This document shows, one piece after another, positions 54,868 to 64,000 of a stretch of DNA of 64,000 bases (positions are counted from its first letter, which is position 1; each line of letters starts with the position of its first letter). The DNA is from Dendrocalamus latiflorus (taxonomy: Eukaryota; Streptophyta; Magnoliopsida; Poales; Poaceae), in assembly GCA_017311315.1 (NCBI GenBank), contig CM029658.1, positions 29,076,967 through 29,140,966 of the forward strand, in the 5' to 3' direction. The notes below the pieces were generated by a model, which was not told where the DNA came from, ran no database searches, and saw only the letters and a program-made list of their open reading frames with translations. A program made the position numbers and the translations under genes.

Positions 54868-55789
54868 TATGCATTGCAGAGGGATTTTTTTATAGCTGTA
54901 AAAGCGGTACAATAGCTTTGTGGGCATAGGGAGCTTGAAGCCAAGATCATCCTCTGCTGATTTTATCTGAGCTTCGGAAACACCTTTACTCAATGTTTGA
55001 GTGCTTCAGGAAAGTTTTCAGACAACCAGCTTTTCAACGAACTCCAGAAATTTAATTGTTTGTCAGGTCCACAGCCTAAAAATCACAGCTGATCAGGCTG
55101 AAAGTATCCTTTGGCATGTGGATTAGTTGGAATGACTATTCTGGCTGATGGTTTAATTGTTTGGCCATGCTATATGGTATGCTCTGAATGACAAATTCTC
55201 TATACAAATGTTTCTTGTTAGTGCACTTCACATCATTTTTTTTGTACAGGTAAAACAATCTTGTGGCTATAATTGTACTCTACCTTTTACTGCATATATA
55301 TACCTCTACATATTGCTGAGGATACATGTTCTTGATTTTTTGGTTGGGTTATTCATCATCTACCTTTTTGGTGGTTCTTGAGCTCTACATATTTTGACAA
55401 TCATGTCTATATCTCTAAATAGTTGCATTGATGCAGTAATGAACATATGTATTCATGTTATGAAAATTTATTCCATTTATAATGTGTTACTGTCGTGATG
55501 AGCTGAACAACTGATGCATATGCCATTTTGAATGATTTTATTCAGGAGGAAGGAACAAATTGAGTGCAGTGCTCTAGCCATGGGAAGCTAAGGTCAATTC
55601 AAGCTATTCAGCGAGGTCAAGCCAAGCTTCAATGCAGTGATAGCTAGGGACATTTTAGTGATGCTTGTAATACAACTTCAAATTATTGTCACAAATAAAG
55701 TTTGTTTCATTTCAGATATGTGTAGCAACAAATTCTATTTTGATATAATGATTTTACTACATCGGTTGATTCCTGTTGTGACAAACATT
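54868..55789 (+). other. interior of the CACTA-like element, no gene seen
   Basis: AT-rich DNA with only chance frames between the exon-like pieces and the subterminal repeats. Confidence 0.45.
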
Positions 55790-56452
55790 AATGGCGTTGC
55801 AATAATTCTTGTTGCTACTAAAGCAATGCGTTGCAATATACACTATTCCCTTCAACTTTTGGCGTGGCAATATATGCTATAGCAACGAAAAAACAGCGTA
55901 CCAAAAAAGTCTATAGCAACACAAGATCAAGCGTGGCATTAGAAGCTATGGCAACAAAAATAGCAAGCGTGGCAATAGAGGCTGTTGCAACCAAAGTATG
56001 TGCGTGTCAATTGAATCTATTACCACGAATTCTTTGCGTGGCAATTGAATCTATTACCACGAATTCTTTGCGTGGCAATTGAATCTATTACCACGAATTC
56101 TTTGCGTGGCAATATAGTCTATTGCTACCACCAGTTTTCGTTGCAATTTAACTTATAACCACGAAATCGGTATGTTGCAAATGCTATCTACAGCAACGCC
56201 TCATTGCGTGGCAATAGTTATTTTTGCCACGCAATACATTGTTGCATAAACTATGTATTGCAATGCTTTATTACGTTGCCATAAGTAAACGTTATTGCAA
56301 CGAACCGAAATATCGTGGCCCAAACTTAGACCACGCAACTTCTTGCCACGCCTCCCAACGAAAAGTTAGCGTTGCAATAGGTGCTACTGCAACCATTTTG
56401 GGCCTATTGCAACGTTTCGGCGCCGTTGCAATAGGCCCAAAAATTAGTAGTG
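55790..56452 (+). mobile_element. CACTA transposon right end with subterminal repeats
   Basis: At least 15 copies of short motifs GCGTGGCAAT, GTTGCAATA and TTGCCACG in both orientations fill the interval. The terminus, on the minus strand, reads CACTACTAATTTTTGGGCC at 56452. Subterminal repeats plus a CACTA tip are diagnostic of En/Spm-type DNA transposons. The left CACTA tip was not found, so the element is truncated or its left end is changed. 56002-56108 holds three tandem 34-bp copies. Confidence 0.85.
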
Positions 56453-56718
56453 ACTAGTGGACTCTCGACCCACATGACTAGTGGACTCTCGACTACGAGA
56501 AGTGGGATGTCAAAAGGGCCTGTGAGATCCAGGAGGAGGAGCACCATAATGATGAGCATACCAAGCATATATGTCAGGAGAAGAAACCTCATCTCAAGGC
56601 ATGCACACACAAGGAGCATGAGAAAAAGAGAAAAATGGTAGCCAAGGCCAAAGAGGCCGTCGAGGAGTTCAACACCGAGCTCGCAAGGAAGAGAAAATGG
56701 CACCGGTCTGCACAGTAG
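56453..56718 (+). pseudogene. short highly charged ORF remnant beside the CACTA end
   Basis: From 56491 the frame reads DYEKWDVKRACEIQEEEHHNDEHTKHICQEKK and continues, rich in Lys/Glu, to AKEAVEEFNTELARKRKWHRSAQ and TAG at 56716-56718. No start codon lies in frame; a stop precedes it. A 24-bp tandem duplication (ACTAGTGGACTCTCGACC...) lies directly at its left. It may be the end of the gene into which the CACTA element inserted. Family not recognised. Confidence 0.4.
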
Positions 56719-57179
56719 GTTGGGCCATTCCGAAATAGTCCCCCGAAGGTTGAATTTATTGCCATTCCAAAAATATGGATATGTATCGTAGGAGTACTTT
56801 GGTTTGTTGCATCGTGCATGATGTTGTTTCTTATGCACATAACCAAACCCTATGCGTCATGTTATTCCCAGCTTTATTACAAAGTCTATTTTAATTCGTA
56901 ACATCAAATCTCATCATCTTTTCACATTTAATTATTTGTGTAGCAAGGAATCCAACAACATAAAAAAACATGTTCTTCAAATAGGCACAAAATGTCTATG
57001 CATATTTCATTAGCGGTATTGTCTAGCATATGTCCATCCTTGTGCTCGGAGGGTGGGGCCCACAAAAATATTATCAGTCCATATATGCATTTATGCTCAA
57101 TTAAAAGGATGGTGTCATATATGGTTCACAAATAGATTCTCTATTTTTAAGTTATGGATAGTTCTTGAGGGATTAACTT
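56719..57179. other. unassigned AT-rich sequence
   Basis: No coding region or clear repeat seen. Confidence 0.45.
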
Positions 57180-57214
57180 TAAAATATTTTCAAAAAAGAT
57201 TAAATAAAAAAGCA

Positions 57215-57400
57215 GGCTCCAGTCGCCTAACCATTGGGCGATAGGAAGTGTTGCGGCTTAGCGGTTGGGTGATAGCACCTGTCGTCCGACTGTTGGGCGA
57301 TTGCATCCCTATCACCCAATAGTTCAGCTACTGGCTTTCTGTCGTCGGCCATTGGGCATCAGGGGCCAGTCGCCCAACGGTTAGGCCACAGGAGGCTACT
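57215..57400. repeat. cluster of CGCCCAAC/GTTGGGCGA motifs
   Basis: A GC-rich patch with about eight variants of GTCGCCCAACGGTT or its reverse complement (ATTGGGCGAT, GTTGGGTGAT). The design is like the GGTCAGACC cluster at 18617-18795: short inverted motifs repeated in both orientations inside otherwise AT-rich LTR-type DNA. Confidence 0.65.
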
Positions 57401-57579
57401 TTCACAAAAACATTAGAGATATATTTCTATATTTTTGAATAATTAACTTGGTAATTAGGGTGTGATTAGTTCCATGGATCATTCTAATTCTTGTTTAGGA
57501 TTCTTAGATTTTTCTAATTTTGCACAGTTTAGATCTAAACGATTTTTGTGGGCCTTGGAGGCCGAATCTAGATAGGTGA

Positions 57580-58260
57580 TGTACAAAAAAGTTGTAGATA
57601 ACTTTCTAATCTTTTCAATAAGATCAAGATCACTAGATTCCATTAGGTATATTGTAAGATATGATCTTTAGACGTCTATTGTCCAGCAAATCATTATAAT
57701 CAAGTGATGCCATGGTTTTTGATGGTTAATCCTTTAATAAAATTGAATTAGGTCTGATTAATAATTAGATAGATGTATATAATTTTGTTAGCTTTTCATA
57801 AAGTTCTAGATCAATAAATTTTGATGAGTATATTGAAAGTTATGGTTCCGGGAACATGTCCATTCTGAAATTGGTTTTCATTGGATGTAGTTGTGGAAAT
57901 TAGCCAATTACACTTAGTAGACAACATAACTAAATTCTGCATTAAACTAAAAAGTTGTAGATACCTTATTATCTTTCTATGGAGTCCTTTGTCACACAAT
58001 TTGGTTGGATATATTGGAAGATATAAATTTTGTAAGCATGATATCTAGCGAGTCATCGTTAATTAATGATGTTGTAGAAAAACCTAGATTAAAAATAGTA
58101 GCATGCAGAACTAGGATTTTTGCTGTACATGAAAGTTGTAGATAATTGTCTAAGGATTTTGTAAAGTCCAACAACACAAATTTTGGTGGAGTAGATTAGA
58201 TGTTATGGCTGTAGGAAGGCTACTGTCCAGAAATTGGTTGTTGCTGGACGTAGTCGCAGA
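57580..58260 (+). repeat. about 182-bp degenerate tandem repeats
   Basis: AAAGTTGTAGATAA-type unit starts lie at about 57584, 57766, 57950 and 58131. Each unit continues with a TTTGT(A)AAGTCCA-like block and TTATGGCTG/TATTGGAAGATAT. The same unit, inverted, occurs at 63050-63520. No gene. Confidence 0.7.
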
Positions 58261-58296
58261 AATTTGTTAATTTGACTTGGTAGATGGCCAAATTAA

Positions 58297-61274
58297 TGTA
58301 ACATCCCAAATTATAGGGCATGCAAAAATGAGAAAAATTTTAAACTTTTTGAATGCATTTTTGTTTCCTTACCTCCTTATTGGATTTTCTTTGGAAAATT
58401 TTATTTTCAAAAATAAAAAATGCAAAAAATATAAATTGAATTGAATCCAACTCAAATGTTAGAAAAGATAGTTAAAAGTGGGATGAGATAAAGTATGGTG
58501 GAAACCATCCATAAAGCTCACAAGTATAATCTTGGCACTAAAATAAATATTAAAGCAAGATGTAAAATTATTTACATCAAATTAGTGTATTTAGATTCAA
58601 ACAGAAGCCTTCTCAATTTGTTTTAAAAAAAATCAAGAGAAGATTAAAATCTAAAATATTTACGCAATCATCCACATTATGTCAGGAGGCTCCATAAAAG
58701 ATTTTATAATTTTTGGAGCAAGTTTTCTAGGTTTAAAAAAACTATTACCCAACTCTCTTAGCCATTTCTCTCTCGCTACCGAGTGTGGCCCACTTGCAAA
58801 TTTCATCTTCCACCTCCGCGCACCCGCACCAACTCCACCATGGTTGTGCTACCCCCGATTTCTGTCTTCGCACCACCGTTCCTCTCTGCTATTGCCAACC
58901 CCTGCCTACCTATCACCTTAACACGACACATCTCTTCCCCATTGTCTTCTTCTACGTCTCGCATTCCATGGCGAGTAATCGAGCCACACCATTTGGTTGC
59001 ATTCGCGAGAACTCACACTCTGCCCTTAGCCATCCCGTACCTACAAAGCCCCCCAACTATGCTTTTGCTCTTCAGCTTGCCCCCTTAGTCTCTTGCATGC
59101 GTTTCTTGAGATCTTGCTCACTGAAACACCGAGAAACCAAAGTTGTTCGCGACACCAACAAGCACACCACCGTGCTCTAGCAACTTCGGTGAGCTTCTCT
59201 CCTCCCCAACTCTTTCACAACGTGCCTTACTCTCCCTTATGCACCCTACTCATTTGATTGACTTTTCATGCAGTGAACCACTCGGGCTAAGCTTTCTCCT
59301 TCATCTCCTATCAGGACACTACCGTAAGGATTCCTCTCTCTCTCTAGTGAGCCATGCCTCGATTTCATTCGCCCATACCTCTGCATGCATGCAAGCAAGC
59401 TTATGCTCACCCTTTTATAGCGTCACTATTGCTAGAAATTGATACCGTCATGGGTCACCTCTTCGCCGCCAACAGGGTCTTCGACGCCAGCCTCCTCCGC
59501 TCCTCCTTAATGTGTCATCACCTTCAGTGAGTTCCTCCTCCCCTATGGAAGTTCCCCTAGCATTGAATCAAGCCCTATAGCTTATAGCCCCATAGTGCCA
59601 TTCCCCTGCCTCCGGTGCCATAGGACCTCGCCGCTGACCGCCCTATCCTCTAAGTCAGGCCTCGATAATTTGCCTAGGCGTGTGGGCCAAGGTCTTGGCT
59701 CCATGTTGGCTCACTCCTCATTCGCCAAGTAGTCCCTTGACGGTGACAAGCCATGGCTCTCCCGAGAGATAGGAGCACTGAAGTGGTCGAGTGAATGAGA
59801 GTATTGTCATAATCAAAGTAAAAAAGAGAGCTGAAGTAGTTGAAGTCAAAAAGAGAACTAAAGTAGTTGAAGTCAAAAGAGAGCTAAAGTAGTCGAAGTT
59901 GAAAAGAGAGCTCAAGTAGTCAAAGTCGAAAAGAGAGCTAAAATAGTTGAAGTTAAAAAGAGAGACAAAGTAGTCAAAGTCAAAAAGAGAACTAAACTAA
60001 TTGAAATCAAAAAGAGAGCCAAAGTAGTCAAAGTCAAAAAGAGAACTAAAATAGTCAAAGTCAAAAAGAGAACTAAAGTAGTCAAAGTCGAAAGAGAACT
60101 GAAGTAGTCAAAGTCCAAAAGAGAACTGTAGCAGTTGAAGTCGAAATGAACACTGTAGAACATGTGTACTGAGAAAGAACACTGTAGAATATGTGCAGTC
60201 GGAAAGAACACTTTAGAGTATGTGTAGTCAAAAAGAGCACTATAGAATATGTATAGTAAAAAAACACTATAGAGTATGTGTACTTGAAAAGAGCACTATA
60301 GAATATGTGTAGTCAAAAAGAGCACTTTAAAGTATGTGTGGTCGAAAAGAACTCTATAGAGTATGTGTGATCAAAAGGAGCATTGTAGCAGCTAAAGAGA
60401 ATTAGAAGTTGAAAGAACACCGAGCAGCCGAAGGGTATTAGAAGTCGGAAGAACACTGTAGCAGTCGGAGAGTGTTAGAAGTTGTAAAAAGCACTGTAGT
60501 AGCTGAAGTATGTTAGAAGTTGTAAAGAGCACTGTAGCACTCAAAGAGTCAAGAAGTCATCAAGAGCAATGTAGTGGCCGAAGAGTGTTAGAAATCGTAA
60601 AGAGCACTGTAGCAGCTGGAGTGTATTAGAAGTCGAAGAGAGCACTGTAGTAGCCGAAGAGTGTTAGAAGTCCAAGAAAGCACTGTAGCAATCATAGAGT
60701 ATGAGAAGTCAAAAAAGTAATGTAGTCGAAAGGAGTACCGTAGTTGAAAAGAGTACCATAGTCGATCGGAAAAGAGTACTATAACACTCGAAAAGAGATG
60801 ATTCATATCAAGCTAAAACTCAAGCGCTTATAACTTATGCATACGAACTCAACATTTAGTGATCTTTGTTTCTAAATTCTTATAAAATTATTATATTTTG
60901 AATATACAAAAATTTTATTTAAATTTACTTGGCTCTTATTTGCATTTATCTAGATTTTTATCATTTATCTGGATTTTTTCGATTAGACAACGACGCGTTA
61001 AACAACTTTGAGAATGTGCCCGAGACATTCTCTGAGCAACAAGAACAAGGCAAGCACCCTCTTTGACCATGTTAATACTAATATTTCAATTATTATATGT
61101 TGTTTGCAAAATCTATTACGCATGCGTGTATGTTCTATTAAAATTGTTATACTGTGGATAATAGCAGTTACAACCGCTCGTATGCATTGTACCTCCTTGC
61201 AAATTTGATACCCTCACTATTGTAATCTCTAGGACATGGTTTAGACTATCTACTATTAAATTGGGAATATTACA
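58297..61274 (+). repeat. large LTR-like sequence (possible Ty3/gypsy LTR)
   Basis: Starts TGTAACATCCCAAATT, typical of large grass gypsy LTRs, and has a TG...CA candidate end GGGAATATTACA at 61274. The middle is C-rich and gene-like (58790-59700), as in the 15376-17885 block. No 5-bp duplication joins these edges, so the right boundary is uncertain and the LTR may extend to about 61860. It holds the graded minisatellite at 59828-60690. Confidence 0.45.
59828..60690 (+). repeat. graded minisatellite (27-, about 29- and 38-bp units)
   Basis: Three adjacent blocks: about 12 units of 27 bp (GAACTAAAGTAGTCAAAGTC plus AAAAAGA), then about 9 units of about 29 bp (AACACTGTAGAATATGTG-type), then about 7 units of 38 bp (AGCACTGTAGTAGCTGAAGT plus ATGTTAGAAGTTGTAAAG). 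Neighbouring blocks share the core CACTGTAG and AAAAGAG. The minus-strand open frame over the first block results from the 9-codon period. Confidence 0.85.
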
Positions 61275-61863
61275 TTGATATATGGTCTAGATGTTTTGCC
61301 ACGCAATAGCTTTCTCTAAGCTTGATATTTTGGAAAATTGTGCATGGACATGGAGGTTTCAAAATGTTAGACCTGAGGAGGAACTTCTATTAGTTTGGTA
61401 TAAAATAAAATAACCCAGTTTTTGGATGCAGGTGAGTTATATGATAAACTGTCAAATGTGAGGAGGAACATCGCATGTAGATAGGAGGAGATTCTCGCCC
61501 GGGTCAATTAAGGACCACACATTATTACCGCACATCTACGTCACACCGTACAACCACATGTGCCATATGGGCTTTGGCTTTAGCTGATTAAGTTGTCTAG
61601 GTCTAGCCTTGTATTGTGGTAGACGCAGATCTAGTGAGGGCATTCTGAGTGAAGGTCTACTCATAGGAGCTCCCTTCACCAAGGTGTTGGGGCCACAACT
61701 TGCTAATACAATGGTGAATGCACACTTAGGGGACGAACACTCCAAGTGAAGGTATGTCATGCAGCTCACTTAGGGTACCCAAGTGAGGGCTTGTCCATTC
61801 ATCGAGTTGGTGCAAGATTAGGATTAGATGATCTAAAGGCTATATGAAAATCACTTTCATCAC
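61275..61863. other. unassigned sequence, possibly LTR/leader
   Basis: No gene recognised. Contains GTGAAGGTCTACTCA/GTGAAGGTATGTCA direct repeats (about 61650, 61747). Confidence 0.4.
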
Positions 61864-62485
61864 TGTAACACCCCAGCCAATCAATGACCTGGAATGCTAC
61901 CAAACTAATAACATAATAAGGAAACTAATATTCATCTTACAAAATTTCGACAGAACTTCCTTTGTTTATTGAGTAAATCAAAGGTTTCAACAAGCATAAT
62001 CAACTGATATGAATACCAATAAGCAATAAGTTCATTTATAAGCAAAACTGGGTTATGATCGCCATCGCACTCATAACCATACTACTTAGATAAAGAACGG
62101 AATCAAAGCAAATAAGTTCTATTCTTTATTACACATTGAACCTGATTGACAATAATCAAATACCACTTAAATTATTCAGCAGTTAATGTTTAATGTTCTT
62201 TCTTCCTTCCATGGTGAATAGACCGTGCATGTGCATCAAAACTAATCCCTCTTTATTCCCATGCATGCCGATCTCATGTAGGTACCTAAAAACAAACAAC
62301 AACCACAACAACAAACAACAACAAGAGTGAGTTCAAAGACTCAGCAAATATAAATAATGGCAGCAAGGATAAAAGTGAACATCACTTCACAAATTCATCC
62401 ATCAATCATATGAATAAACATGCTATGCAACATGATCAAAAAATCTCTTTATCTCTTCTCTTGCGCATTTTACCGGTAATGCGGA

Positions 62486-62627
62486 GTGTGCATCCGTCAA
62501 TGCACACCCATGCCTGTACCCTCTGGTACAGGGACCAATTGCCCATACTCCTCAAGTATGGGGACCTTTAGCCCGTCACGTCATCAACATGACGGGGACC
62601 TCGACGCTTGGTCATCTCGTGACCAAG
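62486..62627. repeat. hairpin array 3 (five perfect stem-loops)
   Basis: Stems: GTGTGCAT/ATGCACAC (62486-62507), CCTGTACC/GGTACAGG (62513-62532), CCCATACT/AGTATGGG (62542-62562), CCCGTCA/TGACGGG (62572-62596) and CTTGGTCA/TGACCAAG (62607-62627). All pairs are perfect; stem sequences are unrelated. A GGGACC spacer follows the second, third and fourth. Confidence 0.92.
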
Positions 62628-63049
62628 ACTTCAATAAATCAGCATGATGCACAAATGTGAATGTCTTAACAAATAAACGTGCATTCACAACATCTATGCA
62701 TCAGAAATTCTCATGAACTCTTTCACTTGCAATCGAGCATAAACAATATCAACATATCACTAACATCATCAAGTCCACAAATTCTCATAACATGGATCAA
62801 ACATCTACACACCAACAAACAGCAACAATCCACGCTACAAAATTTAAACCATCATTATACTTGCCTTAACCCCGAGAAAACGGAGAATGATCAGAAGGCG
62901 CGGCCCCTGGAATCCGTCCTCCTCCTGAATAATAATTATAATGATTGCTAAGACAACAGTGGCAAGTCTTTAGATTAAATAAAAACTCCCCCAAACTAAC
63001 CCAACATGCTAGTTTGATTCAAAGCCCCAAATCCTTTCGGCCATCCTGT

Positions 63050-63520
63050 CCCCCACTACGGACAGTCAACTTCAAAAATTCATATCTATTGGTACAGAAG
63101 TCCGAATAGGATGTTCTCAGACTTTTTGGAAAGATAATTAAATTATCTAACTAAACCTAGTTGTTGAGCCTTCCTGATTCGGTCATAATATACCCGCACC
63201 ATCCTGTTTTCTTAAAACATCCAATTCTCGTCAGGCTCTCTGGACAGAGCACTAAAAACACCATAACTTCCTGTACGAGTGTCCGAATCACGAGTTCTTG
63301 GACTTTCTGGAAAGCTAAGACAATTACCTACAATATTCGTTATATTGAGATCCTCTGATTTCGTCTTTAACTAATAGATTAACTCAGTTTTCTACAGACT
63401 ATCAGGATGTTGACAGATTAACCAGACAGCGGCACTAAACAATTCATAACTTTCTAACCGTTAATCGGATTTTGGCGTTCTTGGCGGCCACTGAAAGCTA
63501 AGAACATTATCTAAATAACT
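63050..63520 (-). repeat. about 185-bp degenerate repeats, inverted relative to 57580-58260
   Basis: CATAACTTnCTG...GTCCGAAT...GTTCTTGGACTTTCTGGAAAGCTAAG recurs at about 63075, 63263 and 63445. Its reverse complement aligns with GTTGTAGATAATTGTCTAAGG and TAAAGTCCAACAAC at 58135. Confidence 0.7.
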
Positions 63521-64000
63521 CTAGGAGACCAAAACTCCTAAATCGGCCTCTAAACACACGAAACTGACCGCGCAATAATCTAGACAGAATGCGATCTATT
63601 AAACCGACGCAAATCAATCTACCAAACGACATCAACCGCAACTACTACGCATCAAACAACGAAGAACACGCGATGTTACCCTTGTAGAATCACAGCAAGA
63701 TGATGAACTCTCCCCACGAAGTTGATCTCCTCTCCTTTCTTCACTGGATCGGCAGCAGGGAGCACCGACGGCGAGGAAGGGAGGCACCAATGGAGGGGGG
63801 CACCACCATGGAGGAGAGGTGTGCTACAGTAGCCGTGCTACAGTGCGGCGCACTGTAGCTACAGTGTACCTAGGGTTTTCCCCCTTCCTTTTATTGGTGG
63901 CCGACCCCTCATGGGCCTCCTGGGCCAAGGCCCAAGGCCCAAGTTGCCGAAAAACTGCAGAAACCCCCTTTTTTTTGTCTAATTTCTCTTTTGAACGCTT

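Larger units (their letters stand above)
61864..64000 (-). repeat. partial LTR related to the chromovirus-type element, runs off the window
   Basis: The left edge TGTAACACCCCAGCC (minus-strand end ...GGGGTGTTACA) matches the edge form at 3327 and 8699. GTGAGTTCAAAGACTCAGCA (62325) matches the GTGAGTCCGAAGACTCAGCA of that family (3643), and ACCGGTAATGCGGAG at 62472 aligns with 9401. The stem-loop block and inverted 185-bp repeats follow. The far end is outside the window. Minus orientation by analogy. Confidence 0.8.

Noticed and set aside
59718..60267. Leu/Thr/Phe-repeat proteins on the minus strand
   Set aside because: Translation of the 27-bp minisatellite; no independent support.
58297..61274. 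Complete solo LTR with duplication
   Set aside because: Flanks ATTAA and TTGAT do not match. The right edge is uncertain.

Overview
This is a plant nuclear window, almost certainly from a grass (Poaceae). The evidence is a GC-rich intact coding exon, a non-TIR NBS-LRR resistance gene, and dense nested LTR retrotransposons of grass type (SIRE/Maximus-like Ty1/copia, chromovirus-like and Tat-like Ty3/gypsy), together with a CACTA transposon end and a plant-mobile-domain gene remnant. Most of the 64 kb is transposon-derived. Only one host gene looks intact: a two-exon nucleotide-diphospho-sugar transferase on the minus strand (39275-40409).

Layout. (i) 1-11730: a CC-NBS-LRR resistance gene on the plus strand. 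It carries two frameshifts and a 120-bp internal tandem duplication, and is split in its LRR region by a 7.7-kb minus-strand chromovirus-type retrotransposon (3327-11050, target duplication CTTTC). (ii) 11731-15375: R-gene 3' flank, a segment repeated at 42 kb, and a two-exon quinone-oxidoreductase fragment. (iii) 15376-17885: LTR-like sequence. (iv) 18422-27755: a degenerate Ty1/copia element on the minus strand with a complete 3' LTR, RNase H, RT, integrase, protease and partial gag. Its gag ends abruptly against an inverted, truncated copy of the same LTR family. (v) 27756-36287: an old Ty3/gypsy pol fragment interrupted by a young, structurally complete gag-protease element (29152-36154) whose pol is replaced by two large tandem arrays. 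(vi) 36288-38983: overlapping LTR debris with a nearly completely deleted copia element. (vii) 39000-42900: the sugar-transferase gene and flanks. (viii) 43110-50930: a relative of the gag-protease element, unrecognised ORFs, a perfect solo LTR (45652-47460), and a degenerate gypsy 5' half. (ix) 50936-56718: a plant-mobile-domain pseudogene, a solo LTR (52293-53451) and a CACTA-like 3' half. (x) 57180-64000: LTR-type sequence with about 182-bp repeats, a graded minisatellite, and a partial LTR related to the element in (i).

The most unusual signal is a set of three arrays of consecutive short stem-loops (6822-6911, 9417-9524, 62486-62627) in the chromovirus-type element and its relative. Neighbouring hairpins keep perfect or near-perfect stems and a shared spacer while the stem sequences differ completely. 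The second is the young gag-protease element, in which a 104-bp and a frame-preserving 66-bp array stand where pol would be. No search or alignment program was available. Family names rest on motifs read directly, and repeat boundaries without target duplications are approximate.
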